A stretch of 64,000 bases of DNA from Sanguinoderma infundibulare. Taxonomy: Eukaryota; Basidiomycota; Agaricomycetes; Polyporales; Polyporaceae. The stretch covers positions 1,550,001 to 1,614,000 of the forward strand of contig JAVLRN010000006.1 in assembly GCA_032821775.1 (NCBI GenBank), given 5' to 3'. The notes under the pieces were generated by a model that searched no databases, was not told the origin of the DNA, and saw only the letters and a program-made list of their open reading frames with translations. The translations under genes and the position numbers were made by a program. Of this stretch, positions 53,414-64,000 are shown piece by piece (within the stretch, counting starts at the first letter, position 1; each line of letters opens with the position of its first letter).

Positions 53414-54982
53414 ATGGATGCTGTCGAGAGAGCGAATGCCGAGAGGCAAAGGCGATGGTAAGCTTCGCGGGCACTGCTAAACCCGATATTTACACCGCCT
53501 TCTAGGTCCAAGGACCAGAAGATCGGTGAGGGTACCTATGCTGTGGTGTACAGAGGTGACGTTTCCGCAGAACAGAGTGGTACCTTGGGATGCTCATCGT
53601 AATACGCCACAGGGAGAGAGATAGCCACTGGCCGAAAAGTTGCCATAAAGAAAATCAAAGTGGGCCAATTCAAGGACGGCCTCGACATGTCCGCCATTCG
53701 CGAAGTCAAGTTCCTTCGCGAGCTGAAGCACCAAAACGTCATTGAAGTAAGCTGCTTCTTTCGTTTACTTCCAAAGTGGCATGCTCATTTCGGCAGCTTC
53801 TCGACGTCTTCTCATCCAAAACAAACCTCAACCTCGTCCTCGAGTTCCTCGACACCGACCTGGAGCTCGTCATCAAGGACCGCTCCCTCGTCTTCCTCCC
53901 AGCAGACATAAAGAGCTGGATGGCGATGACCTTCCGTGGTCTTGAGTTCTGTCACCGAAACTTCGTCCTGCACAGGGTACGTGGTCCCTCCGTGCAAGAC
54001 GTCATGCCACACAGAGCACTTCAGGAGGCAGAAGCAAACCGTCGTTGACGTTGATTAATGTATCCACAGGATCTCAAGCCCAACAACTTGCTCATCGCCT
54101 CCGATGGTCAGCTCAAGATAGCCGATTTCGGTCTGGCGCGCGACTTTGCCGACCCAGGGTACAAGATGACATGTCAAGTCATCACACGGTCAGCTTCTCC
54201 TTGTGCACGTCCATGCCAGCCGTCTCTTCCCTGACATGCTATTCTCAGCTGGTATCGCCCCCCAGAGCTTCTCTGGGGTTGCAGATACTACAGCACCGCG
54301 GTCGACATCTGGTCGGTCGGATGCATCTTTGCCGAACTGATGCTCCGTACGCCGTACCTGCCCGGCGAGACCGACATGGACCAGCTCAAGACAATCTTCC
54401 GAGCACTGGGCACCCCGACAGAGGAAGATTGGCCTGTACGCATTCTTCCTTCCTTCCCCCCAACCGTCATTATTCTTCTCCCACCCCATGTTCCGCGCTG
54501 ACGCGCGTGCACCGTCAGGGCCACACGAAGCTGTCTGACTACGTCCCAGTCGGACAGTTCCCCAAGACGCCTCTGCGCGAGCTCTTTACGGCAGCGAGCG
54601 CGGACTGCCTCAACCTCCTCAACAAGTGCCTCATCTACGACCCCAAGCGGCGCATCAGCGCCCTAGACGTGAGCGCCACCCTTCGTCCTTCCGTGCAGAC
54701 CCCCCATCTCACCATCTCCCGCTCACGTACCCATCTTGAACCCATCAGGCTCTCAACCACCCATACTTCTTCGCCCTCCCCTACCCCTCGCACCCCTCGA
54801 AACTCCCGAAGCCCGCAAAGAAGGACAGCGGGATCCCGCTCGAGGAGGTCGACGGCAACGTCGAGATGGTCGGCTCAGGACCCGCCGTCAAGGCGAACCC
54901 GCCCAACAAGCTCAAGCGTAAACTCTCGTCCGAGGAGCTCGACAGCAGGCCCGTTGCCAGACGGCTCGACTTCACCAAGTGA
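53414..54982 (+). CDS. cyclin-dependent kinase 7 (CAK / TFIIH kinase, Kin28/Mcs6-like)
   Basis: Eight exons (53414-53457, 53506-53555, 53613-53746, 53797-53976, 54070-54188, 54249-54435, 54519-54668, 54749-54982) encode 365 residues. Seen in order: glycine loop [13 protein letters not shown], catalytic Lys in VAIKKIKVG, cyclin-binding helix [14 protein letters not shown], catalytic loop [22 protein letters not shown]-loop [18 protein letters not shown], then [20 protein letters not shown] and [20 protein letters not shown]. The T-loop Thr and adjacent motifs fit CDK7 rather than CDC2. CDK7 with cyclin H and MAT1 phosphorylates the Pol II CTD in TFIIH and may activate cell-cycle CDKs. The C-terminal 70 residues are Lys/Pro-rich and probably disordered. 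Confidence 0.94.
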
Positions 54983-55563
54983 CCGACCAGATTCATCATC
55001 ATCACCCGCCGCCCGCAACTCGTTCCTCGACAATCACGCCCCCTATCTCTCGGTTGACTCCAGGACTCGATGCGCCCAGCAAGCACTCTCACTCGTCGAC
55101 GACACCCACACACCAGCACAGCACACAAGATCACGAAGATAACAGGAAACTCTGCAGGAGGGATATCCCTGCGAGGAGGTGCCGCGCATTTAGTCGCGGG
55201 CGGCACCCCAGATCGTGTTCAGCAACAGAGGGGACGGCAGCGGAGGCTCCGCGGCCAGACCGCACAACACACGGACTCGTATGTACAAGTAGGCAGCTAC
55301 CGGACGTAATAACACTATCAGCGTGTAATCTCCCACAGATTGGCAGCACATCGCGGGAGCTGGTAGTGGAAAGCAAGGAGACGATATGAGGAATAGCGGG
55401 GACACGAACTGAACTACTGGCTAAGTACACGATGATGCAGGACACAACACAGGTGAGATGGGAGATTGGGAGGCTGGGGCTGCAACTGCAGATTGGGCAA
55501 GTAAACTCGATACACATGACAGACAAAACTAAAACCAACTTGGAAAACGACGCCGGGCGGGCA
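54983..55563. other. convergent 3' region, CDK7 / zinc-finger nucleoporin
   Basis: 581 bp between two stop codons. It should contain both 3' UTRs. Short frames here look like chance. Confidence 0.5.
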
Positions 55564-58261
55564 TCACCGCGGCGTGTCGCACACCGTACACTTCGCCGTA
55601 TCGCTCGGATTCTGCAACATGCACGTCGAACATGTCCACTGTCCGCCCGCGGGCTTGGGAGGCGGCTTCATCCCCGCAGCCCCCCAGTCAAAGCCTTGGG
55701 TCGCTGCAGGCTTCGGCTGGCCCGGCCTCGGCGCCTCGCACACCGTGCACTTGTCCCCGGACGTGGTGTTCGTCAGCATGCATACAGAACACGTCCACGA
55801 TTCTCCGGCAGGCTTTGCAGGGGCCTTCATTCCGGCCGCGCTCCAGTCGAATCCACCCGTGGGCTTGGGGGCAGACACTGGCTTCGGTGCCTTGGTCAAG
55901 TCGTAAGTAGGCAGCGAGGGCACTGGAGTAGCCTTGGCAGCCTTACGGGCCTTCTGTGTGCTGGGGCCGGCACCCGGAGAGGACAGCGGTAGGGTGAATG
56001 CGTAGGTAGGAAGCTCGTCTGGTCGCATAGCAGCAACGTAGGCACGGGCATCCTTCGGTTTCTGCGACACAACAGGTGCTGGAGCAGGCTTAGCCTGGAA
56101 GGATGGGGCAGCGCGTGCAGCCGCAGGTGCAGGTGCGAAGGAGGATGTGATAGTAGGAGTGGGAACGGGGACCTCCATTTTCTCTTCCCTTTCAGGTTGG
56201 ATGCTGAAGCGGAGCTTCGACGGAGCCTTGGGCGCGGAGGATTTGGCCGCACGGCTTGCAGCACCAAAAAGTTGGAACGTAGCAGTTGGAGAGGTCGCCC
56301 GCTTCTTGTCCACCTTATCGTCTCCGGGTTCGATGATCTCGGATGGCAGAGTGTATGAAGGCTGCTGTACGGACCGAGGAGGGGGCGCCGACATCTCAAC
56401 ATCCTCAACCTCGTCGACCGTAGCGGTGGCGGCTTTGCTCGGGGCAGGAGGCGGCAACCCGACAATACGCTGCTTCTTCGGTGGCGAGGGTTGCTCCTCA
56501 TCGGAGACCTGCTCGACAGTAGCGGTCTTCGACGTGCCGTTGATTGCATTCACGGCCGGGGCCCGCTGAGCACCGTTCAACCGTGTGCTCCGCCGTGGCG
56601 CTGACGATTCGGGAGACGTAACTCTCTTCTCCGACGGCTTGACCCCAATGAGCTCCGGTGGCGGTCGCGATCGTTTACTCCCCTGGGCGATGGATCGGTT
56701 AAGTGCACAAGATCGTCAGATAACACCACGCACCTTGGGGACAGTGGCCTCAATGATCGCCTGTGGAGTAAGCTCAAGCTCTTTCTTCTTCGGTTCCTCG
56801 ACCTTCGCCGCAGCCCGCGTCTTTCGCACCAGCTGCTTCTTTGGCGCAGGCTTAATCATGGGATTTGCCGCCTCGTACGGGTTGACGAAGTCGGGCTTCT
56901 TCGGAGGCGTAACTTCCTTGATCAGCTCCGTCATGAAGCAAGCCGCACGCGTCGGCTTTCCTTGCGGCGGGGACGGCTGAGGTGGAGAGTCGGACTGGCT
57001 CCATGTCTGACGCAGGGGAGAGGGAATAGCAGGAGCAGTTGGCTTGATGCCATTGGTGCGAATGCCGGGTCGGGTGGGAGTGGATGGGGGAGGCGCTCCG
57101 TTCGCTCGGCCATTCACCGTCGTGCCGTTCACGGACACCGATCCGTTGAGGGACACGGGTGGAGAAGTCGAATCGGAAATGGAGGACGTGGTGCCATTCA
57201 CCTTGGGTACCGCCGTAACACCTGCTCGCTGTGGCGAGGACGTCGTCGCCTCCGCTCCGACACGCCTCCTCTTGGTGTCCGCCTTCGGCTTCTCCGGCTC
57301 AATCTTGATAGTAGTCCGAGCGGGTTTCGACCCGAAGTTCGGCGATTGGTAGCGATTGCGGGGACGAGCGCTGCCGACCCCGTTGAGGCGAAAAACGCCC
57401 ATCGGGTTCTTGGCCAACGTCTTTCGTGCGCTTTGCGCAGTAGAGCCGGCCGCGGACGCCATTTGTTCCGAAGCAGTCGGAAACGGGGCGTTGAACTGGG
57501 GAGTCATGCCCCGCATGGGCGTAAAACTTGGGCTCTTTGTGAACCGGAATGGCTCGAGTGGCTCCTCATCGTCTGCTCGGGTCAGTTTATGAGAAGATGG
57601 ACAAAGCAAAATGGTACCGACCTTCGACCCTGTTTTGGAGGAGATGGACCAAGCCGGCAACTTCAACATCGCTCAAAGATTCGCCTTTCTTAGAGTTCAA
57701 GAACTCCCGGACCTTCTTCACATTGTCGACCGAGGGGGAGTTGGAGTGGTCGCTGCGTGGCGAAATAGGACGGTGGTTGCCATTCATGGCAAGGGGGGGC
57801 GGGGACCGAGAAATAGGTTGTGCGAATGGCTGTGGTTGCTGTGGAGGCCGCTGCTGCTGCTCTGTCGAGAAAACAGAATGACCGGAGTCTCTTCTCGCAG
57901 CTCCCTCTGTCTGAATCTGTTCGGGCAGAAGTTAGACAGTATTTCACAGAAAATATGACGAGAAGCACGCACTTCCTGGCCCCGAGCCGCTAACCGGGAC
58001 GCAGCCTCGCCCTCCGGAGGTGGCGAACCACCACGTTCTTGTTCTGAACCGGAGGAGGTGAAAGGATTGAGGTAGTTAAGGAAACTCGTAATGCCCCATC
58101 CCTGGAAACAAAATGAGTGGCTAATGAGAACAACAAGTTCCCAGATAGGCCATTGATACACGCACAGATGATTTCTTCGCCAAAGGGCGCGCGTACGGGG
58201 ACGCGTTATTGTTCCTTGTGTGTCGACGGGTGTTGGACGTACGGACGACACCGCCGCTCAT
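55564..58261 (-). CDS. nuclear-basket-type nucleoporin with two RanBP2 zinc fingers (Nup153/Nup1-like)
   Basis: Five exons (58166-58261, 57973-58101, 57622-57916, 56734-57572, 55564-56682) encode 825 residues. A basic N-terminus (NTRRHTRNNNASPYARPLAK) is followed by GWGITSFLNYLNPF, resembling the amphipathic membrane-binding helix of Nup1/Nup60/Nup153. A Gln/Pro-rich and then a long Ser/Pro/Lys-rich disordered region follows, including PRNRYQSPNFG. Two RanBP2-type zinc fingers end the protein (WTCSVCMLTNTTSGDKCTVC and WTCSTCMLQNPSDTAKCTVC), each preceded by the same linker (GFDWSAAGMKAPAKPAG / GFDWGAAGMKPPPKPAG). Such fingers bind Ran in Nup153. I see few FG repeats. The family call rests on the helix plus fingers and is an inference. 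Confidence 0.78.
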
Positions 58262-58546
58262 GGTGTTGATTCTCGCGCTACGGCGCGATGGCGCACACGG
58301 AGTGCCCGAGTCGGAGGGCGGGTGGAGGAAGAAGGGAGAGAGGAAGGTGGTCGAAGCCCGTGCCCCAGACGATTGTTCTCTTGCCTGAGCAGCGTGGCCC
58401 GCATGAGCCACACCGCGCTTCCAACACCTGCCCTAAACACACCCCATCACGTGCCGCCTGCCTTTCCTGGCTATCGGGCGCTAAACACAATAGCCTCCCT
58501 CATCGTCTCGTCGTCGTCGTCGCCGCCGCCGCCGCCGACGATAAAC
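58262..58546. promoter_or_regulatory. bidirectional promoter region, nucleoporin / complex I subunit
   Basis: 285 bp between divergent start codons. A short trinucleotide run (TCGTCGTCGTCGCCGCCGCC) lies just upstream of the complex I ATG, at 58509-58538. Confidence 0.5.
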
Positions 58547-59273
58547 ATGCCCAACAAGGTGGTGGAAACACCTTACCCCCTCATCGACGCCGACCCCCAT
58601 GCTTCCCGCGTGATGCGCTACATGCGCCCGTCCGACCTCGCCGTCTGGGCAGGTGCGACTGGCGCGTTCCCGGCCGCGCTGTTCCTCTGGGGTATGTTCA
58701 ACACCCTCTAGTCTCCGACGGAACGACAAAGTAATAGACTTGAATAGACAAGTGGGACCCTTCCCACTTCAAGATTAGGACGCAGCTCCGTCTCGGGGGC
58801 CTTCTTGGTTTTGTGGGCGGTTTCCTCATGGCGTATCAGAGGTCAAGCTGTGAGTTTCTTTCGTCATGACTGTCTCTGCGAAATCACTAATCCGAGGCGG
58901 TGGAATAAGTCCGCTTCTGGGGCTGGTCCGAGAACAAGCGCGAGGAGGCGAAGGACTTGGCCGAGCTCTCTGACCGTGCCAGACGCGGTCTCCCTCTCTA
59001 TGGCGAGTCCGACCAGCCTGAGTGGATCCAGGGTGTCGCATACCGCAACTCCGCATTCTCTCAGCTCAAATTCCGTACGTATATATTCTTTCGGTATATA
59101 TGTGCATAACGGAACTTACTTCCCCCGTTCCAGACCTATTCCCCATGTGCGCAGGCTCCATCTAAAGTCCGGAATTACTCTCTTGACTGACATTGTGCAG
59201 GATAAACTTGGTCAATCATCCACACCATGGAACGGACCCGGAGAAGTACAAACCGAAGGAAGATTCTTCGTAG
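58547..59273 (+). CDS. mitochondrial complex I 21 kDa accessory subunit (NUXM-type)
   Basis: Five exons (58547-58691, 58748-58849, 58910-59074, 59134-59146, 59201-59273) encode 165 residues. The sequence follows the fungal complex I 21 kDa family closely: MPNKVVETPYPLIDADPHAS, MRYMRPSDLAVWAGATGAFP, a membrane segment LRLGGLLGFVGGFLMAYQRS, FWGWSENKREEAKDLAEL, PLYGESDQPEWIQGVAYRNS, and NLVNHPHHGTDPEKYKPKED. It is an accessory membrane-arm subunit of NADH:ubiquinone oxidoreductase in the inner membrane. Exon 4 is a 13-nt microexon; without it the conserved C-terminus LVNHPHHG is lost by frameshift. It converges on IPI3 with only 110 bp between stop codons. Confidence 0.92.
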
Positions 59274-59383
59274 ATACCGTTCGCAATGCCACCCTAGTTT
59301 TTCGCCCCTCATCACAAGGCGGTTCACGAGGCGGGGTCCCAGCAAGGTGTGAATCGTCGTAGCAAGCCTCGACACCAATACAA

Positions 59384-61270
59384 TCATGTCCGATTCCGCT
59401 TCCGTCTCCTGGCTCCCTCCCCCTGCTGCGCGCTATCCTCGTCCATCGGAACACCATTGTCTTGTTTCTTCTCCTTGCCCTCCGCGACGAGCCGCTGAAC
59501 GACTGTCTCCCACATGACGTCGTTGATACCCTTCGCCTTGCCCAACTGCTCTTTTAGGCGAGAAACCTCGCTCTCCAGCTCCGTCACTCGCGTTTGAAGC
59601 GACACACCGTTTGCTTCTGGACCGGCACCAGAGGGCTTGACAAAGTATACGTGATCTTTGATGAGCTCCTCTCTTCCGTACCCAAAGAATGAGGTCGTGT
59701 TCGTCTGCAATTGAACGTCAACTTTCGACATTGAGAAATTCGATAATGGCCATTACAAACCTGAACTTGTGGCAGAAGCAGCGGTACTTCATGCGCCTCC
59801 CGCGCCTTCCCATCGCGGATGCGCTGGAACGGCGCGACAGGGCGAACTGGGATGTTCTCCTTCGCATCATTACTCCCGCCCACCGTCAACGAGAGGCTGA
59901 TGTGCCCGACGAGGTCCGGCGGGCGTAGCATCGTTGCCAAATGCGTGATCTGCATGCCCTTGTGCGAGGACAGCGTGCGGAGCAGCTGGTGGGATGCAAT
60001 GTCGTAGATATGAATTAAGCCGGTCGATGTGCCGGCGAGGAGCATGGAGGACGTGAGGGAGACGGCAAGGGCTGTGACGGGCTCGCTGTGCGATCGCGAA
60101 CGAACCCGGGTCAGCTTCGTGTTGGAGCGGCAGGCTGTAGGACTCACCCCACGGAGATGAGACGCTTTCGTGCTGCACTGGGGTCTGTGTCGTCGATGCG
60201 GATAACGTCGGTCACGCCTGCGCCGCCGACAGCCTCCATGGCGGCACGGCCGAACTTGTCCTCTCGTTGGTGGAAGAGGTTGACTTGGTGTATTGACCCG
60301 TCGGCAGAGGCCGCGAAAAAAAGTCGTTCGGTTGGGTCCCAGATGACGGACGAGATTGGTTGAGGGAAGTAGAAGGTTGTGAGGAGGGTTTTTGAGGACG
60401 GGTCCCACAGCTACGACGTCAATTGAGGCGAATGGCACAAGGGAGAGTCGTGTCTCAGGACACACCTTGACGGTATGGTCAATGGACGCAGTGAGGATCC
60501 TGCATGAAGGAAATGAACCGATCCCGCAGACGATGTCTGTGACGGGAAGCGTGTGGTCGGTAAAGTTGCAATAAGCCGTTGGCAGCTCGTTTTGTAAGCT
60601 GTCATCCAGGAGGCTGCAAGTCGGTGAGCACAGGGCTTCCAAATAGCGAACGCGGCCAGCGGAAACTAACCTGGATATTGACCACACGCTAACGCCAGAG
60701 TCCTCACTACCGGTGATGAGCGCGGCAGCATCTTGGGAGAAGCGAATGACGTTAATCTGGCGGTAATGGGCATCCCACGAGTTGTACATGATCCCAGACG
60801 CGATCTACTATATTGTGAAACTGATTCAGAATGTGGTCCGCACCGATGGATGAAAGTACGCGCCTGCCAGAGGAATATGCGCCCTTGTGCAGTCGCCCCT
60901 GCACAATACTTTCCCCTTGGGTCCGCGGCGATCGCGGAGAGCTTTTCAGGCAACACAATCTTCAATGCCAGTTGATCCTAGACACGCATCGCGCGTTGGA
61001 GGGATGGTCGCGCAAGACGTGGGGATGACATACTTTTTGGAAGTTATATACGTTGAGGATGGACTTGTCGTGCTGGGCGGCAAGCATGAAGCCGCCTTGC
61101 CCATGGCTCGATGGCACTACGGCTATGCAGTGTGCACTGGTTGAAGACTGCTTCCAGGAGGCAAGGGATGTGCCGGTCTGGATGTCATGGAGAGATAGCG
61201 TCCCAGGTCCGGAACCAGAGCCAGAAGCAGAGGGTGCGGTTGCACACAGAATGGATTCGTTGAGAAGCAT
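59384..61270 (-). CDS. IPI3: pre-60S assembly factor IPI3 (WDR18), WD40 repeat protein
   Basis: Seven exons (61034-61270, 60864-60977, 60671-60804, 60466-60613, 60148-60410, 59761-60085, 59384-59704) encode 513 residues. WD40 repeats cover most of it: LSAIAADPRGKYCAGATAQG, SWDAHYRQINVIRFSQDAAA, SEDSGVSVWSIS, DHTLPVTDIVCGIGSFPSCR, SIDHTVKLWDPSSKTLLTTF, PVTALAVSLTSSMLLAGTST, LIHIYDIASHQLLRTLSSHK. A C-terminal coiled-coil (LQTRVTELESEVSRLKEQLG) and a basic end (RRRKRNRT) follow. Ipi3 is a subunit of the Rix1 complex needed for ITS2 processing and nuclear 60S maturation. The intron 60805-60863 seems to use a GC donor (CAG|GCGCGT). Confidence 0.9.
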
Positions 61271-61722
61271 TGTTCTAAGTTGAGAAATGTCTAACCCAGA
61301 GCTCGGTTTATTACTGCAGGCCTAGCGCATCCAGTTAAACGTTCCAAGGAAGAGAAGGGTAGAGGCAGCGAGATGAGCAGCGAGTGGTAGGTACCGAACT
61401 TGGCGCTTGGGCAAAACTGCAGTGGGAAGAGTGGCTGTGCGGAGTGGTGTACTTCGCGGAGTCCGGACCGTCCACGGACCGCCTCCACAACTGTAAAGTG
61501 CGATGTTTGTGGCCGTCGAGAGCATGTCCACCAAAGTTGGAGTGGCTTCTTGCTCAGCCCCCGCCCACTCTGCACAGCAGCCTACCACCTACCCCGCCCT
61601 CTTCTACACCCGTGTAGCCCTCGTTGTATCCAGACGACCTCCCCTTGGCCTCCCAGACCCAGAGGCCCCCCAATCACACTCTACTCTGATCCCGCACGCA
61701 CCATTTCGACGTTCCTCTCGCC
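61271..61722. promoter_or_regulatory. divergent promoter region, IPI3 / DnaJ
   Basis: 452 bp between divergent start codons. CTTCC/GAAG elements around 61346-61360 loosely recall heat-shock elements but do not keep the 5-bp spacing. Nothing coding is supported. Confidence 0.4.
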
Positions 61723-63463
61723 ATGTCCACGCATCACGACTTTTACTCGATCCTCGGCCTGAGCAAGGATGCGCCGAATCCGCCGGACGAAGGTATGTTC
61801 CTTCTTTCCTCTCTCCTCGACCTCCGTTGAAAGGCCGGCCCAACAGTCAGGAAGGCGTACCGGAGGAAGGCACTCCTCACACATCCCGACAGGCTTCCCC
61901 CGAATGCCACTTCCGAACAGAAGAAAGCCGCCGAAGAGCAGTTCCGGCTAGTCAACAACGCCTACCAAGTGCTCAGCAGCCCGGAGAGCCGTCAGGTGCG
62001 TAGTCCTATCATCATCACATCCGTCTCCCGGCCGTGCCACCCCCCGCTGACTTAGGACTCCGGCCCATCCAGTTGTACGACAAACACGGCGTCTGGCCCC
62101 CTCCCAAGGAGCAGCCAGATCTTGGCCGCAGCCCAGCCACAGATCCATTCGGGTTCCCTTCAGACCCCTTCGCAAACAATCCCTTCTTCGATCCTCACTT
62201 CCGTTCGAGATCAGGCTCTCGTGGTCCACAATTCACTTTCACTGATCCCTTCGAGCTTTTCAACACCCTCTTTGGCGACCTTCACGCAGCGTTCCAAAAC
62301 GACCCCTTCTTCGCCAACACGCCCTTCACTCGCTCACCGTTTGATGATCCGTCATCCCTCACCCCGTTCCCTTCGCCCTTCGGATCAATGGGCGACCCGT
62401 TCGCTAACTCTCCATTTGGCGCGTCTTCCACTCGTCCCTTCGGCCGGAGCATGTTCAACCGTTCATCGTTCGGTGGTGCACCTATTGGCTTCGGCAGTTC
62501 ACCCATTGGTTTCGGCGGCTCACCTTTTGGTGCATTCTTCAACTCTCCTGCTTTCGACTCCTCGAACACTCAGGTCTATCGCTCCACAACGCAGACCATT
62601 GGTGGAAGCGACGGTCGATTCATCTCCCGCAGCCAAACGTCGCGGACAATCAACGGTCGTACCGAGTCGATAACCAAGCGCGTCGACGTGGACGTAAGTA
62701 CATTTCCGTATGACCGTCACGTATAGCTTCGAACTTATCCTTCCTTCAGGGAAACGAGCATGTCATCTACTCTTCGCCAGATGGGGAGCGCTACACCATC
62801 AACGGTGTCGAGCAGCCTCGCGGCGCCATCAATGACCTCCACCGCTCGAATACCGCTCCGCCCCCGCCTGCGATCACAGACAAACCCGCGGAGCCACCTG
62901 TTAATGTCGCACCTCCTCCTCCTCCACCTGCGCGAGCATTCAGCGGCCCCGTATCCGGTGCGCCTTCTCCTGCCGCTCCTTGCGTCTGAACACGCATCCT
63001 GACGTCCATGTCTTGCAGGTTCTCGGCGCGACAGCCACGCCTACGCTCCACAGCCCGTCGTGCCCCCCATCCCGAGCGGCAGCCACGTCCGCCGTTCGTC
63101 TCGCCACAGCCACCGCGAGCACGCTATGACAGAAGACTACCCTCGCCGCCACACGGCACTCATCACAGCTCGTAAGTCGTCGATCCGCTCCTGCTCGCGC
63201 CCCGGCTGTAGGTGTTCCCATACGACGCTGACTCTCGCCCCCCATGCACGAATCCAGCCACCCACCACGAAAAGCGTCGCAGTGACCAGATGGACGTCGA
63301 CCCGCCCGTGTCGGGCGGCGGCCGCACCAGCAGAGATCGCGAGCGCGAGCGCGACCACAACAACAAGCGCTCCTCGCGACACAGTCACGCCCACCGCGAC
63401 GACAAGGACGCCGGCAGCCCGACGTCGACCGGGAGCCGGCGCGGAGGATGGCGCGGATGGTGA
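61723..63463 (+). CDS. DnaJ (Hsp40) protein, class B, with DPF-rich region
   Basis: Six exons (61723-61792, 61847-61995, 62073-62693, 62750-62957, 63019-63171, 63258-63463) encode 468 residues. The N-terminal J domain has DFYSILGLSKDAPNPPDEVR, KAYRRKALLTHPDRLPPNAT (HPD intact) and EEQFRLVNNAYQVLSSPESR. Next is a Phe/Asp/Pro-rich region with five DPF and one NPF tripeptides, then Gly/Ser/Phe repeats (FGSSPIGFGGSPFG), then a Ser/Thr-rich stretch and EHVIYSSPDGERYTING. The tail is Pro-, His- and Arg-rich (RDRERERDHNNKRSSRHSHA). The order J - G/F - S/T resembles DNAJB6/DNAJB2 co-chaperones, which stimulate Hsp70. The last intron (63172-63257) was placed at AATCCAG to keep the frame open; an earlier TAG would end the protein after ~400 residues. 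Confidence 0.85.
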
Positions 63464-64000
63464 GCGTCGGCGAGCACAGGTGCCGCATCCCGTTCAGGTC
63501 CCGCTTCTGCTCTGGTCTTCGACGCTGACTGATGATTTGTTGCCGTATTACTCGTCCGCGGGTTTCCTTGTGCCTCTCTCCCTCCCTTCATACAGGTTCA
63601 GTAACGTCCTCCACTCGTTCCGGCGCGATAACAAGGAGATGTAGCGTGGTGCTTGTAATGTACGGCGCTCGTGCTCCCTAGGCGTTATCTTGTCTTGTGA
63701 AACGACGGACCCGTGGCCCTTGGAGGACCGATCTATATGCCCTTGTATCTATCGCTTGCTTTCCGTATCGCTCTCTCTCTCAACACGCTGTCTTCTATAA
63801 CCCCCACCCGCACAAAGTAGTAGACGATCGTTGTATTCGCTTTCCTTCTCCTTTGTAGCCGACTGATATCCTCTCTCATGATGTACTTACCCACTTCCGA
63901 CCCCCTTTTCGGATCTTCGCAATCATAGCCTGGAGCTGTCAAATGAATATATACTAGTTGTACAGTAATGGGCGAGGCGGCTAACGTGCGATCAATGCGA
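63464..64000. other. 3' flank of the DnaJ gene to window edge
   Basis: 537 bp with short frames in all directions and no recognisable protein. It presumably contains the DnaJ 3' UTR and the beginning of the next intergenic region. Confidence 0.45.

Noticed and set aside
61340..61365. Heat-shock element upstream of the DnaJ gene
   Set aside because: TTC and GAA units are present but do not keep the alternating 5-bp spacing.
63172..63257. Shorter DnaJ protein ending after the splice to 63211
   Set aside because: That acceptor gives a stop within six codons, while the AATCCAG acceptor opens a further 68 codons in frame with plausible composition. Kept as an alternative in the gene entry.

Overview
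The window is nuclear DNA of a filamentous basidiomycete, most likely a wood-decaying agaricomycete (Polyporales-like). The reasons are: dense protein genes on both strands cut by many 50-70 nt GT-AG introns, Agaricomycete-type gene families (a DUF2408 protein, a degenerate fungal kinase, a cAMP-receptor-like GPCR), and a secreted GH7 cellobiohydrolase. Exon models were built by hand; nearly all were checked for reading phase and sum to whole codons. Exact ends may still be off by a base or two in places.

Layout, left to right. 1-912: 3' end of a YANK/STK32-type AGC kinase (+). 2217-3870: UAA-family nucleotide-sugar transporter (-). 4047-5607: degenerate kinase-like protein (-). 6387-8849: EF-hand MscS channel (-). 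9544-15573: full-length ABCC transporter (-). 16547-17707: ubiquitin C-terminal hydrolase (-). 17942-19720: ZPR1 (-), divergent from Nup35/Nup53 (20020-21534, +). 22705-24780: unrecognised protein (+). 25238-26212: holocytochrome c synthase (+), convergent with TIM44 (26580-28294, -), which is divergent from the mitochondrial enoyl reductase ETR1 (28500-29974, +). 30185-31040: p24 cargo receptor (-), divergent from RPF1 (31185-32859, +). 33303-34801: GH7 cellobiohydrolase (-), with a 1.8 kb upstream region. 36609-36701: intron-containing tRNA-Pro(CGG) (-). 36886-40079: PRP40 (+). 40171-40693: bL21m (-), divergent from ATP1 (40863-43021, +). 43542-47331: DUF2408 protein with a 1.09 kb intron (-). 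47636-48354: tropomyosin (+). 48757-49339: MsrB (-). 50600-52731: GPCR (-). 53414-54982: CDK7 (+). 55564-58261: RanBP2-zinc-finger nucleoporin (-), divergent from the complex I 21 kDa subunit (58547-59273, +). 59384-61270: IPI3 (-). 61723-63463: DnaJ protein (+).

This is mostly core-genome content, with no biosynthetic cluster, transposon or CRISPR array that I can support. Loose themes are mitochondrial biogenesis (HCCS, TIM44, ETR1, bL21m, ATP1, complex I), ribosome assembly (RPF1, IPI3), nuclear pore (Nup35, the zinc-finger nucleoporin), and mRNA production (PRP40, CDK7). Several pairs are head-to-head over 140-300 bp and probably share promoters.

I did not find a clearly novel system. 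The most unusual signal is gene architecture: many microexons (7, 12, 13, 14, 16, 18 and 20 nt), two apparent GC-AG introns, and one intron about twenty times the local norm.
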